The notes: generated by a model not told the origin, from the sequence alone. 64,000 bases of DNA from Artemisia argyi (GCA_030686995.1 CM060687.1:168254090-168318089), one strand, 5' to 3'; shown: positions 1 through 11,840, counted from the first letter of the stretch. Program-made: numbers and translations.

Positions 1-982
1 ATATATAGTTTTCTAGTTTTTTCACATAAAAAGAAAGAAGTTTTGGAGAAACCCTAAAGACGAATTTGGTGCAACTTTTACAGGTTTTTCAAGGGTTCCA
101 AACCCTTGATACCTTGCATTGTAATTGAGATAAGTGTTCTTCTAATTCAATCAATATGTCTATGTGTTGGTTGTCTATATCTTGTTCTTGTGTCAATTCA
201 ATTATCCCAAGCTAGATCTCTTTTGTGTTTGCTTAGATCTAATGAAACCTAGATATTGATTATGTGTTGATTACTTGTTTATTCTTGTCTTGGATGAATG
301 ATTTTATATGTTAGGCTTAAGAAAACTGGCAGATCTCCAAATGGTAACATGCTTGAACGTCTTAAGAAACATGAACCGAGGCGTACTAGGTCTTTATTGG
401 TTGTATTTAATGCATGAGCCACTGTTTACAATCCCTATAGTTGTGCTGGGTCATGGTGTAGGAGGAGATAAGAGCTCATAGAATTGGGGAGTTATGTATG
501 CCACCCCATGAATGGTATTAAGGAATACAATCCGTCATCCATGCAATTATAACAAGTAATTAACGTGTAAAAGATATCTAGGGAGTAGTGAAATCTAAGT
601 AAACACATTTTCTCCAATTACTGCTCACAACCTTAGTATAATTAGTTTATTTTCATTTTCAGTATTTTATTTTGATTGTATCTTAGTTTTTTGGGTTAGT
701 TGACTAGCAACTAATTCCGCCCACTCTTCCAAAACCCGAGATTTTACTTGCTTTCATAAAAATATAAAAACACAAAAATAATCATCTCTCATCTTTAGAA
801 CTAGTAATTAGGCTTTCTAATCCTAGCGACACTATTCCTAAGCTGAACGATCAATCCCCCGGTACTTGTCACTATACTATACTACAACGATCAGGTACAC
901 TGCCTGGTGGGGGTTGTAAGCTTCTCGAGATCCCTCGAGAGGTAAAGCCTGTTGCGATTCCCACGCATCACATCCACTGTAG
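1..982. other. Non-coding flank, unassigned
   Basis: No ORF or recognisable gene. The stretch is AT-rich with homopolymer-rich leader-like sequence. The last ~200 bases are less AT-rich and resemble a retrotransposon LTR or leader, but no primer-binding site, TG..CA ends or target duplication could be fixed. It runs directly into the splice acceptor (AG at 981-982) of a protease fragment whose upstream exons are absent. Confidence 0.4.
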
Positions 983-1495
983 GTTTTTATGCCTATTAAT
1001 GAAACAGAAAGTCACTGGTTTCTTGCACGTTTCGAGATAGAGACGGGACTAGTTACATTTTACGACAGTGGCCAAGTTTTTGTCGATGCATTGACAGAAT
1101 TTTATTTCCAAGTGATGGAATGTTTAAAGGTTCGTTTAAATATCCGTTTAATTAAGGTTTATACATTACACTGTTTGAATCCTTATTACACTTTGCCACA
1201 GACTCAACTATCTGAGGTGCTAAGTCAAGCGCAAGTATTTCAGAAGAACGGCATAGATCCTTCAACATACACCATTACCTTTTATCACCCTGACAAAATA
1301 CCGAAACAGAGCGGGATATTTGGTGATTGTGGTATTTGGGTATGCATCTTTTTATATCGCTTGGCTTATGGTATGTCGTTAGATGTTGAGGATCCTGTTC
1401 AGGCTGCACTTGCATACCGTGAGCAAATGACTGAGTTTTTTTTACACACATGGTTTGTTTTTAAACATCTATCCATTATGTTGTACCATTTTTAA
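983..1495 (+). pseudogene. Ulp1/C48 cysteine protease fragment (last exon of a MULE-associated gene)
   Basis: This is the catalytic C-terminal exon of a plant transposon Ulp1-like (SUMO-protease fold, peptidase C48) protein. The catalytic residues are visible in order: His in SHWFL, Asp in TFYDSG, Gln in PKQSG and Cys in GDCGIWVC. It reads from a splice acceptor to a stop, about 170 codons, and is clearly homologous to the last exon of the protease gene at 16698-22936, sharing the GDCG-WVCIFLYRL block. No upstream exons (DUF1985, basic linker) precede it, so it is a stranded gene end. Such proteases ride on Mutator-like elements, and their role in transposition is unknown. I judge it non-functional as it stands. 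Confidence 0.75.
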
Positions 1496-1669
1496 ACAAT
1501 GACTGACCCAAATACCTTGAATGGGTTTAATTTTTTGTATTTGTACTCTAGTTCTTTGTATCGAGCCCATCCTTTTGGGTCAATATTAGCCTTTAAAATT
1601 TTTAGCAACTTCACTGTTAGGAAGATGTGTATAGGTTGGTCATATTAGCATCATTTAGTTTATGTTGTA

Positions 1670-2212
1670 CTAATATTTTCCTTAGTTATTTAGTGTATAT
1701 TTTATTAGCTCTCTAATGTCGTCGAATCTACTTATTTAATAATTATGTTCATGACATTTTATTTGAGCGATAAAAATGATAGTAAGAACATGTTTTCTAA
1801 GGACTTAAAGCTCAATTATAGTGGAAGATCTATGTAACGATTTTTGGTTTTGAGCTTTAATGCTTTATTTTCAGGATACCTTTTTATACAGGTTGGTGTT
1901 TGATCAAACACCAACCTGTATAAAACGGTATCCTGAAAATAAAGCATTAAAGTTCAAAACCAAAAATCGTTAGATAGATCTTCCGTTATAATTGAGACGT
2001 CTTCAATGCGAGAATGATATAGTGTGGACTGTTCATGACATGTCACACTCCTTCATTATCGCATTCAAGATGAGTGATATTTCTTAGACTATTTTCTTTA
2101 CTAAACATCTGTAACGTTTCATCTCAATTTGTTAAAAAAAGATAAAGTTAGTGTGTAAGGGACTAAATGTTAATGCTAGTATAATGTTGTACTGATGTTG
2201 TTTTGTTCTAAG
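1670..2212. repeat. Direct repeat copy 1 (~540 bp) containing a large palindrome
   Basis: This block recurs at 2421-2960 with few differences, from a shared CTAATATTTTCCTTAG start to a shared end near TTGATCTAAG/TTGTTCTAAG. The 208 bp between the copies include a short (ATT)n run. It has no coding potential. The arrangement is a segmental tandem duplication of non-coding DNA carrying a foldback. Confidence 0.85.
1811..1996. repeat. 186-bp near-perfect palindrome (foldback), copy 1
   Basis: Two ~93-bp arms meet without a spacer at 1903/1904 (centre TGATCA). Left-arm blocks such as AAGATCTA, GGTTTTGAGCTTTAATGC and TACAGGTTGGTGTTTGA reappear reverse-complemented in the right arm with only scattered mismatches. 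A transcript in either direction would form one long hairpin. It could be a MITE or foldback element, or a hairpin-RNA source. No target duplication was identified. Confidence 0.85.
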
Positions 2213-2420
2213 CAGTCTATGGATAATGTAGTAAGCTTTACTATGGTTTACTTCACAATCTCAATTATTTATTATTATTATTATTATTATTTTTAGGTTG
2301 TTAATGCCCGGGTATAGAATTTGTTTCAGTCAATTGGGTATAGTATTTATGGAAGTTTATTGTTTCTAATTTACTTGTTTTTGGTGTCGTCAAGTTGGGC
2401 ATTATGACATTTTAACAAAA

Positions 2421-2960
2421 CTAATATTTTCCTTAGTTATTTAGTGTATATTTTATTAGCTCTCTAATGTCATCGAATCTACTTAATTAATAAGTATGTT
2501 CATGACATTTTATTTGAGCGATAAAAATGATAGTAAGAACATGTTTTCTAAGGACTTAAAGCTCAATTATAGCGGAAGATCTATCTAACGTTTTTGGTTT
2601 TTAGCTTTAATGTTTTAGTTTTAGGATACCTTTTTATACAGGTTGGTGTTTGATCAAACAACAACCTGTATAAAACGGTATCCTGAAAATAAAACATTAA
2701 AGCTCAAAACCAAAAATGTTAGATAGATCTGCCGTTATAATTGAGACGTCTTCAATGCGAGAATGATATAGTGTGGACTGTTCATGACATGTCACACTCC
2801 TTCATTATCGCATTCAAGATGAGTGGTGTTTCTTAGACTATTTTCTTTACTAAACATCTGTAACGTTTCATCTCAATTTGTTAAATAATATAAAGTTATT
2901 GTGTAAGGGACTAAATGTTAATGCTAGTATAATGTTGTACTGATCTTGTGTTGATCTAAG
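2421..2960. repeat. Direct repeat copy 2 (~540 bp) containing a large palindrome
   Basis: Second copy of the block at 1670-2212, differing by scattered substitutions and small indels. It ends about 18 bp before the DUF1985 fragment. Confidence 0.85.
2561..2746. repeat. 186-bp near-perfect palindrome (foldback), copy 2
   Basis: Same foldback as at 1811-1996, centred at 2653/2654. It has a few private substitutions (for example CAAACAACAACC in the right arm), so the two hairpins have diverged since duplication. Confidence 0.8.
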
Positions 2961-2977
2961 TATATTATTGTTACAAC

Positions 2978-3217
2978 ATGTTTAAAAGTAGTGTTTTCGG
3001 CCCATGGCTTGATATTAGAACTGAAGATCATCACAACCATGTTCTGAATTTCCTTCTTTGGCATCAAAGGAATGTTACAGATTCAACTTATGACACCCAC
3101 TTTATTTTTGACTTTGGCCAACACACAATACAAATGGCCAACTACATGAGGTCAATAACCCACAGTTTGTTTACAACATTAGTAGATACACCGTGTGCCA
3201 ATGGAGTAAACATGTAA
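2978..3217 (+). pseudogene. DUF1985 domain fragment
   Basis: The first ~40 residues (SVFGPWLDI, then NHVLNFLLWHQ) match the start of the DUF1985 domain of the protease gene at 16698-22936 (SVFAQWLAI, NHLLNFILQHQ). The match fades after about 50 residues and the frame stops. DUF1985 is the N-terminal domain of plant Ulp1-like transposon proteins. Here it lies downstream of the protease end at 983-1495, the reverse of the normal order, so this MULE copy has been rearranged. Non-functional remnant. Confidence 0.6.
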
Positions 3218-3684
3218 CTGCTATCCTGCAAACTCATATTTCAACATTGATAAAGTGAAGTGTAGAACTAAGGTTCCTACCAATACAAACAAAAAGAAGA
3301 AAATTGGTCACTGAAACTGATAAACTTTTGTACATTACGACATTGATAAACTATTGTACATTACATAAACCAAGTTATCATTATATGATATACAAAACAA
3401 CAACTAAACATTATTCATAAGAAAACCAAAAATGTTGTGGTTTATCATTATAGTGTTGCCATGCATATTGTACTAAGACCATCATCTTTGTTCAATAAAA
3501 CTGAAAAATAATTGTCCCTTTTTTGGGAATTTGCTCTTCTATCTATTGTCCAAAATAAAAATAGCACTAGGTCTATTATCCAACATGTATTAGATATAAA
3601 AAGCCCCACATATCTAGGGAACCATCACCTTAATAACCTAATAACCACACAATTTTCTTTGTCTTTTAAGTTTTTACCATAGGG
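3218..3684. other. Non-coding, promoter-side spacer
   Basis: AT-rich and without ORF. TATATAAA-like tracts occur at about 3593-3602, some 85-90 bp upstream of the PB1-like start codon, and could act as its promoter. Nothing else is recognised. Confidence 0.35.
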
Positions 3685-5178
3685 ATGGGATCTTTGGGAT
3701 CTTTAAAATCGTCACCAACAAGATCTGGTGACATGGTGTTTGACAATTGGATGTAAGTTTGTGTATTATTATTTATATTCTAGTTAAATGATTTGTTTAC
3801 TAATATATGTTTCTTTTAATTATTTCAACTGTTACACAGGGACTCCCATAATCTTGATGAGTTCGTCTTCGAGGTGTGGCATGGTAGTATTTTTATGGTT
3901 CTTCCCTTAAGGTACGCTGGTGGGGAAATTATAAACTTGAAGTTACCTAAGTCATTTAGGTTATCTTATTTTGAAATGTGTGACATTTTGTTGAAAAACA
4001 TAAAAGAAGATATATGGGCATGGTTCTATTGTAAACCTGGATGTAGTTTAGAAGAAGGTTTGACCATTGTCGAAACTGATAGTGATGTTAAGAAAATGTT
4101 TGAGTTGGCTAACATTCATGGAGTCATTGAGGTCTTTGTCAGTGCAATTCCCCAGTCAGTCTTAATTGACAGTTATTATAAGAACTTACTTTTTGATGAC
4201 CCTGACGTTGAGGTAACATCTCGAGTTAGATTTCATGAAAAAAGAAGAAATGACCTTGATAATATGAATTTGGAAGAAATACGTGCATGGGAACAATCAG
4301 AAGAAAATTCACCTGATATCCTGAGGACACCTTATGTTAAGGTTTGGACTTAAGCAAGTGAAGCTAGTCTTTTTAGAGGGATGGGAGAGCTTCCATATAA
4401 TGATGATTTTAATGATTGCCCGTCATTTTTAAGGTCTGTTAACAAACCGTACATTCCAAAGGACTGCAAGTGTGGCTGTAGGTCTCCGACTTTTTTAAGG
4501 TCCCTTGCTGAAATTGAAAGTGGGTATGGTTCTAGTCCAATAAAATGTTGCAAGGTTGTTAATGATGTTGACAATGGTCATACAGTTGGATCGTCTACTG
4601 TTATCCAAAATGAGTCAAAGGAAATTGGTTTCAAAGCTACTCCATTCAAAGGTAGGAATCTTTTTCATGAATTTGAAGATGCTGTTGATGATGACATTCA
4701 TGATGTTGCGGCCGTGTCAAGTGTGGGAGGGTCTACTGTTATCCAACATGTGTCTAAGGAAGCTTGTTTTAAAGTTAGTCCATTTAGATGTAAGAATCTT
4801 TTTAATGACTTTGAAGAAGCTTTAGATGATGACACTCAGGATGTTCCAGCTTTGTCAGTCGTGGGCGGGTCTAATGCCATCCCGTATGTGTCGACCAACA
4901 ATAAAGTTTGTGAATCTAGTCCTTTAAATGGGAAAAGGCTTTTTAACAACCTATATGAAGTTCCTGCATTTGGAGGCGCAACTGTTATCCAGTATGTGTC
5001 AAAGAAAAGACATTTTCAAGGTAGAACTTTAAAAGGTAGGAATCTTATTGATGAATTTGAATCTGTTGGAAGCCATGTTTCTGTTGAGTTTAAGCGTGTT
5101 ACTAAGGATGAAGAAGTTGCTAAGGAGGAAGAAGTTGCTTGTCAAGATGTTGGACGTACAATGGTCAAGAAAATGTGA
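3685..5178 (+). pseudogene. PB1-like domain protein with internal tandem repeats, split by a stop codon
   Basis: Exon 1 (3685-3752) joins exon 2 (from 3840) by a canonical GT-AG intron, the split ATG/GAC codons staying in phase. The N-terminal ~120 residues carry the PB1-like domain common in plant MULE-related proteins (FEVWHGSIFMVLPLRYAGG). After KVWT a single TAA (4351-4353) interrupts the frame, which then stays open to 5178. The second half holds four degenerate ~45-residue repeats (STVIQ-VSKE, then a NLF-FE-type block and acidic DDD). It ends in a Lys/Glu-rich segment. The domain's role is unknown, and PB1 folds usually mediate protein pairing. If the stop is real, only ~180 residues are made, unless translation restarts at the Met at 4381. 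It may be an accessory MULE gene. Confidence 0.6.
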
Positions 5179-5591
5179 AGCAACAATAGTTCCCTTTGTT
5201 GATGCTCTAATATTCAATAACTTGATAAGTATTTTGTTTATTTGCACTTACTAAATAGTTGTTGTTTAACCGTTGTTGTAGTAGGTTAATCTATGTCCAA
5301 CTTTTTAAGTAATGTGACTTGATGTAGTTTGCAAAGCTTTTGTTTCAATTTTTCAATGTTGTAACAAAATGCTTTGCAATATTACATATATTATGTTATA
5401 AAGTTATGCATTTTGGTTATGTTTAATTATGTATGAAATTGATAAGCATAAAATGTAACACTACAAGTTGATAAACATTGACAATTCATGTAACACGGCT
5501 AACGATACAAAGAAGTATAAATTTGATACACTTAGGTCATTTGAGCGACTTTAATATCTTCAATTCTCAACCTTTTAGCAATCAAACGATT

Positions 5592-5848
5592 AAATTTAAG
5601 CGACTTATCAACATGTCACCCCTTGGTACTTTACACACCAACCTTTTCAACACTTTTTCCTTTTTGTACTTTACACATCATCTTTTTAAGTACTTTTACA
5701 TAAAGGTACCAACTTCATTAAATACTCTTAAAAATACGTGTTTAGCGACTTTATAAAAAATTCGAGCGTCTTACTATTATTCAAGCGAAACTTAATATTT
5801 CCCCAAGTAAGTGGTCCCCTTTGAATTTCAAAGATTTTGTTCATTTTT
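5592..5848. repeat. MULE end-like repeat A
   Basis: Starts with an AGCGAC block. It is repeated about 307 bp downstream (5899-6118), with shared blocks CTTGGTACTTTACACACCAA, TACCAACTTCATTAAATACT and ACGTGTTTAGCGACTTTATA. Its right half recurs at 6989-7102. A related, weaker reverse-complement pattern (ACACATCAACC then CTTTTCAACC) lies at about 23190-23230. This is consistent with a long degenerate terminal region of a MULE, but exact ends were not found. Confidence 0.6.
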
Positions 5849-5898
5849 TTAATCACAAACCATGATCTTTTTCGAATAGGCTTTTTAAATAATCAACT

Positions 5899-6118
5899 AA
5901 ATTTGAGCGACTCAGCAACATGTCAACCCTTGGTACTTTACACACCAACCTTTTCAACACTTTTACCTTTTTGTACTTTTCACATCAACTTTTTACGTAC
6001 TTTTGCATAAAGGTACCAACTTCATTAAATACTCTTAGAAATACGTGTTTAGCGACTTTATAATAAATTTGAGCGCGTAATATTATTTAAGCGAAATTTT
6101 ATATTTCTCCAAGTATGA
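5899..6118. repeat. MULE end-like repeat B
   Basis: Diverged tandem copy of repeat A with the same order of blocks: AGCGACT, CTTGGTACTTTACACACCAA, TAAATACTCTTA and TTTAGCGACTTTATA. It ends about 190 bp before the small ORF at 6308 and may supply that gene's upstream region. Confidence 0.6.
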
Positions 6119-6307
6119 ATGATATTTGATATATTTGCATGGGAAAATAAACCATCTCTGCAAATTAATTGCTCACTTAAATTTAGTAATCATGAATCAC
6201 GACTATTGGTATCAATCTCAATACATATATAATTACCATTCATCTCTTCTTTTTTTATACTTAACTTTTCACCCAAATTAATAATTTGTACTCTAATCAT
6301 TTTTTCA

Positions 6308-6677
6308 ATGGCTGCTGATGATCAAACTCCCCTTCTTACCGAACTTAAAAATCTTTCTGGATCTCAAGAACTACACAAAGCTTTCAAGTTTGTGTATGGT
6401 CATGAGCATGTTGAAGACGAAGTTTTCATAAGGTTTCTTGGAGAAAGACGCAATGAACTACAATCAACAATCCAACAAAAAAACAGCTAGATTGGCAGAG
6501 TTATGGTCTTTGAATCATGATGAAGAAGAGTCTGCTGGGGATGTGTATCATTGTGAACATACGTCTCTGGTCAGGCTGCGTAACAGGTTGGAGGTGGTCA
6601 CTGCTCTGTTGATGGAACTTCGTCAAGGGTTGACTGAGAAAGAGGAGCACATCTCTATTCTCGAAGTTTATGATTAG
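6308..6677 (+). pseudogene. Small unknown ORF, frameshifted in an A7 run
   Basis: Not recognised. It starts MAADDQTPLL after a pyrimidine-rich leader and is open to a TAG at 6488. A second frame, open through to 6677, continues plausibly, with charged, helix-favouring sequence (RLRNRLEVVTALLMELRQG). The two frames meet at seven A's (6477-6483), so removal of one base gives a single product of about 122 residues. The composition suggests a soluble, acidic, partly coiled-coil protein. It lies between MULE end-like repeats B and C, so it is probably an accessory gene of the element. The indel may be real or a homopolymer sequencing error. Confidence 0.45.
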
Positions 6678-6988
6678 TTATTTGTTGGAACTTCGTCAAG
6701 GGTTTCTTTTGGTAATCTTTTGCTTTTAAGTTGTTTTAAATGGCAATGCTTTAATGAAAATGATGTAATGAAAATGATGTAATCGTTTTATTTATCTTAA
6801 TGAAAATGGTTATTTAAGTTTATTTTTATTTGTGTATTTAATTTTTTTTCTTTAATTACTTTATACGAAAAATGTGTATCTGTATGAATTGGGTTTATGG
6901 ATGCTTGGAGATCCACAGTTGTTAGATTACTTTTTACATTTTTACTTTTGTTTTGAATCGTTGTAATTATAAACTGATTTAATTTTGT

Positions 6989-7102
6989 TTTAGCGACTTT
7001 ATAAAAGATTTGAGCGTCATACTATTATTTAAGCGACATTTTCTATTTCCCAAGTAAGGGGTCCCCTTAGAATTTCAAACATTTTGTTCATTATTTAAGT
7101 GC
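6989..7102. repeat. MULE end-like repeat C (partial)
   Basis: Matches the right half of repeat A: TTTAGCGACTTTATA, a GAGCGTC/ACTATTATT block, then CCCAAGTAAG, GGTCCCCTT, GAATTTCAAA and TTTTGTTCATT. Further AGCGAC hexamers follow at 7288 and 7312. Confidence 0.6.
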
Positions 7103-7790
7103 ATATGGGTACACAGTCATTGTTAATTGATTTGTTACTTTTGGTTTATTTTTGTGTTTTGATTGGTTTGGTGGCAAAAATGGGTACACAGCCAAGTAAG
7201 GGGTCCTCTTTTTTATGTACTTTGTATAGTTGGTTTGGTGGCAAAATTTTCCATTGGGAATAGGAAATTACTCAAAATATTGAACTAAGCGACCTTTTAG
7301 TTGAACAAAAAAGCGACTTTTTAAAATCCCACTTTTTTTGTTTGCACGTGGCCTGCACCTTTTAGTCCAACTCTTGGTCAATGCCATTAAGTGACTTGAC
7401 ATGTTAGGTTGCACGTGGCCTGCACCTATGTGACTTGTAATTATGATTATGCATTTTTGTTTCTGCGACTTTTTTTTCATAGTTTTAGTATTGAAACCAA
7501 ACTGTTGATATTGGACATTGGTTATGAGAATCTTGTGGGATGTGTAGTTGATATATTAGTTTTGTGATCCAATTTTGTTTTTCCATGCCACAACTCTTAA
7601 ATTCACTTTCACATTATTTCCCAAAGTCGTATGCCAGCTGTTGAAAAGTCGTTATATTTGGCTAACATTATGATGAGAGTGGTAACATATGTACTAATGC
7701 CGGTTTGGAGCGACTTAAGACGTAGTTTAATTTTCATTCTTTAGCTTATTTTAGCTCTTGATATTAAGCAAAATAGCCAAGGTTTAAACT

Positions 7791-7845
7791 ACTTACGGCT
7801 AAAAAGATTAAGCGACTAATTTGTGTTTCCCAAAATAAAATACAG
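7791..7845. repeat. Direct repeat flanking MCM8, 3' side
   Basis: The sequence from TTACGGCTAAAAA through an AAGCGACTAATTTG block to CAAAATAAAATACAG aligns in the same orientation with 11905-11960. It begins about 72 bp beyond the MCM8 stop codon. It carries the AGCGAC hexamer typical of the MULE end-like repeats. Confidence 0.55.
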
Positions 7846-7916
7846 TTAAACAAAAAGATAGGCTTGTTAAGTACTCGCATTAAATAATGTCATAAGCATA
7901 AGATGATTTTTCCGAC

Positions 7917-9751
7917 TTATGCTACCCCCCTCGACGGTTGGCTCCGGCAATATGATGATGATACCACCTGAAAATAGGGAGAGAAATATATAACTATTTG
8001 CTCATTATGTTACCAGCCAGTATTTACTGCAGGTACAAATTTTACCTGATATGTTTTTGGGCCCTTTTTAAGTAAATAGCCAGCAATGTTTAGATTTTCC
8101 ACAAATGTATCAATATCTGGAACTCTTAACCCGATCTTATCAGCTAAACTGTAGATTTCCTGAAAATATTATAAAGAGGTTAGTTCCCCATTATAACGGA
8201 TAGTAATCACCACGCAGAAATGCTTATGATAACAATACGAAGTTGGTGTTTACCGATATAGAAAAGCAGTCTTTCTGTGTCAACTCTGATTCCTTGTTTA
8301 GAGTACTTAAGAATCGCTTTGTTTCCTTCTGATGACTCATCCCGCTACTCCGAGAAAAATCCACAAGTCCATGCTCGTCAACATACTTGTCAAACAAGGA
8401 TTCCTTCATTATCTCAACAACATCCTTTTGGATACATATATTGAGCCAACAAACCATTAAGATATTGTGGAATATAAACATGTATTAGTATATAAGAATG
8501 TGGCATTGCATTTGTACTAAATGAACTTACCATAGCATCTTGAACGGTTATTTCTTCTCTCAACTCAATCCTAGCCCGTGCTTCTGCCAACCTTACTAGA
8601 CTTTCTAACTGCCTTGCTGTTATCGGTGTGTCATCAGCAGACATGTTGCGGTCTCTGAGTTTCAGGTAGAACTCCTGCAGGATTTTTGCTGCTTGTCTTG
8701 TCATCCTTTATAGAAAAATAAAAATAATGTCATGAAAAAAGTTGAAGAATGGATGTTGCATCATGAATGGTTTTTTATTTCACCTTGGAAATATAATTTT
8801 TTTTGCATAGGCGATATATTTACGAAGAAGAGGACCAGGCAATGGAACAAAATCACGGTCGCGCCTCGGATCAATTCTAAACCTTTTAACTAATGAACCA
8901 TTCTTTCCATTCAGGTATGTGAAGTTATCACTTGGAGATTCTGCACCATACATATAAAGAGCCCTCTTATTCAAACACCCAATGGGATAAATAAATCTAC
9001 TGGGATAAGTACACACCTTTTAGTTTTTTCAAAGCTTGTGATGTATCCACATGCCCAGCATGCAGCTGCAAGAAAAAGAAACCGTTACACTGTGATTGTC
9101 ACTCACGGCACAAGCTATAAGATAAAACGACCAAATAGGTGACATAATGTATCCTCAAAAGAGGTAATCCACTACAACGGAAGGACTTGGCATATAGTCA
9201 CTTACTGACATAATGTGTTCCGAAACTCGTTTGTCAAGTAGCTCATCAGGCTTGTCAAGTAATATGAAAACCAAATCAAACCGTGATAGGAGAGGAGCAT
9301 TGATTTTCAAATTTTCATTCACAGTTTTCGCCCGGCTACAACCAAAATATGCAATTAGTAAAATGAAAGCAATTTGAAAAAAAAATGTTTATTGATAATT
9401 AATAAATAAAATCGAAAACAATATGTACTTGTAATGACCACCAACAGGGTTTGCTGCTGCTAAAACAGTTGTTTGAGCCGATAAACTTGCTACTAGTCCT
9501 GCCTTGGCAACTGATACACGTTGTTGCTCCATAGCTTCCAGTAGAGACTGGTGCTTATAAATGTCAACATATACTTCTATATATAGTATTTGTTTAATAT
9601 ACTTTTTTAAGCTATGTGAGATATTAATTGAAGACTAACCTGGTGTTGTGCAGACATTTTATCAAATTCATCAATACAGCACAATCCCTTGTCTGCCAGT
9701 ACCATGGCACCTGTTGAAAAACACAACATATCCGATCAATGTAGTCAATTT

Positions 9752-9793
<42 letters not shown>

Positions 9794-11840
9794 AAAAGAA
9801 AAAAAATGTACCAGCCTCAAAGGCATAGTCACCGGTCATTGAATCCTTCACCACAGCAACCTTGAGTCCAGCATTTGTTGTGGCATTCCCGCAAACATAT
9901 ATACCTTGTGGTGAAACTGAAGCAGCTGCTTTCAGTAGCTGACTCTTTCCTAGACCAGGATCGCCTAATATGGGACATATGGAGGTCACAGGTCAGTCTA
10001 CAAATACTGATTTGCGAATACACACAAATACAAAAATAAAAGGCATGATTTAAATTATTTCGTACCAACAATGATTATGTGAATGTCTCCTCTGACAGGA
10101 ACTTTATTCTGATCCATTGAATGCTTTCTTACTCCTCCAAATAGTGCCAATGTGATTCCAGCTGTTTAACGAAAACATACATACTTTCTTATACCTTAAT
10201 ATTTTACCAAGGGTACACGTGAAAAAAACTTGTTTTTGTGTTTATCTAAAAAAGTTGAAAAATATAACGAACGGTTAATCAGCAACAATAAGTGGAAAAA
10301 TAATTTCGTATAGCATTTTACGGACCTTTAACAAGTTCATGCCCATAGATAGAGGGGCAAACTGATTGCAGTACTTGACGAAAGACGTCTGAACCATGCT
10401 CTGAAGAAAATCTTGCAACAAATTCTAAATCCCGTTCACTGAAAGAATCCTGATCCAGCAACTCCGTAGCTACAGCCACAGGCTCTGTATCTTGTAAAGT
10501 CTCGGACACATATTGAGACTTGGAATTTTTGACTGAAATTCCTTCTATATACAAGTAATACAATCCTTGATTCTTGCCCTTAACTAAAACACGCATAAAC
10601 CAATTTATAGGAATATAATAATTTGATGTAACTAGAATATGAAATAATTGGTCAGAAATTATGGAATGATAACGTGATGGAAAATACCTCCTCCTATATC
10701 AATGTAATTGTTAATCACCCTTGGTATACCGGTAATGGTCACAACATCTCCAGGGATGCACAAATCTACAAGATCTTCAACCAACTCACATTCAACAGCT
10801 CGTGGTACACGGCCTTCTTCATGATGTTTAGCTTTCAACATCTCTTGAATTCTAAAAGAGTAAATACATAGTTAAAGATTATAATATAAATTCATAAAAA
10901 AATATGAAGCATTTTATGTAAGTGCACCTTATTTTCTGAAAGTCTATTGGTCGTGCACTTGATCTAATTGGGTTAAAAGATCTGCTTTTGCATCCGTTAA
11001 TTACACAAGCAGAAGGAGGTGAGAACTTCCCATCAGGGAAGTCACGGTGAATTTCCGTTCCACATTTGCTACAAGTAAAACTCATTTGTACCACCAAAGG
11101 CTTCACAGTGCTAACCTTTACCACAGTACCACGCACAGAAACTAGCCTTTCTGTACAATTACATTTATATATTGAACTGGTAAACGATACTAATCCGTCA
11201 TAACATAGATTATAAATTATAATTTAGAATTCAGAAATAAATATACCAATGTAAGCTGCCTTCAAATTCTTCAAAGCAATCATAGATTCAAGGTAGTTGT
11301 GCAAACGAATGTTTACCTTTGCACTCTCATGCCATTTTTCATCATTTGAATTGGAGCAAAGGACCTATTTAAATTAAAACTTCATAGTCAAACGCCATAG
11401 GAATCGAGTAAACAAACATCTCTTACTCACATATTCTTACCTTGTGTACTGCAGCGCTCATGCATAGAAGTGCTTCTTTGGGTTTTCTTTCGAACGCATC
11501 ATAAAATTCTTGGATCACACACACTTCCTGAAAATGTTGGAAATCAAGTGGCAAAATGTACAAGATGTCTTCTTTCTGTACCTATTAATAAAATATTGTA
11601 AAAAACAACTATATTCTCATAAACTCTTAAATATGATAATTAAAATGATAAGTAAGATGAAGAGATGTGTATATATACGTGTGACAGGAAGACTAATCCG
11701 TAATCAGTTGCAAAAAACTCATCGTGGAGCTTGGAAGTGATGTGGAGGAGTTTTTTCCCGTCGCTGTTAGTGTAGTCGATTTGGGGGAAATATTTGGGTA
11801 ATATTTGTGTCATTTGATTTTTTGGACCGGATCTAGTCAT
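7917..11840 (-). CDS. MCM8: MCM8, minichromosome maintenance helicase, complete
   Basis: AAA+ DNA helicase of homologous recombination. In plants MCM8 acts in meiotic double-strand-break repair, in animals with MCM9. Seventeen exons, all GT-AG with compatible phases: 11840-11679, 11527-11441, 11364-11247, 11150-10928, 10851-10688, 10583-10326, 10161-10066, 9964-9812, 9710-9640, 9547-9429, 9335-9206, 9065-9017, 8940-8784, 8705-8531, 8424-8254, 8159-8046, 7967-7917. They encode about 765 residues, the usual length. Seen: zinc-binding cysteines at about 149/152/171/176, Walker A GDPGLGKS (~370-377), Walker B CIDEFDKM (~432-439), arginine finger LLSRFDLVF (~500), and the MCM8-type [10 protein letters not shown] block. 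No stop or frameshift. The end of exon 1 is the least certain junction. MULE-like direct repeats lie close to both ends. Confidence 0.95.
9753..9791. repeat. Poly-A tract in MCM8 intron 8
   Basis: About 39 consecutive A on the plus strand (T in the transcript), 21 bp from the splice donor at 9811. In the transcript it is an intronic U-run, and its length is likely to vary. Confidence 0.9.

Noticed and set aside
4350..4574. Minus-strand 74-codon ORF
   Set aside because: It is a shadow of the PB1-like gene on the opposite strand.
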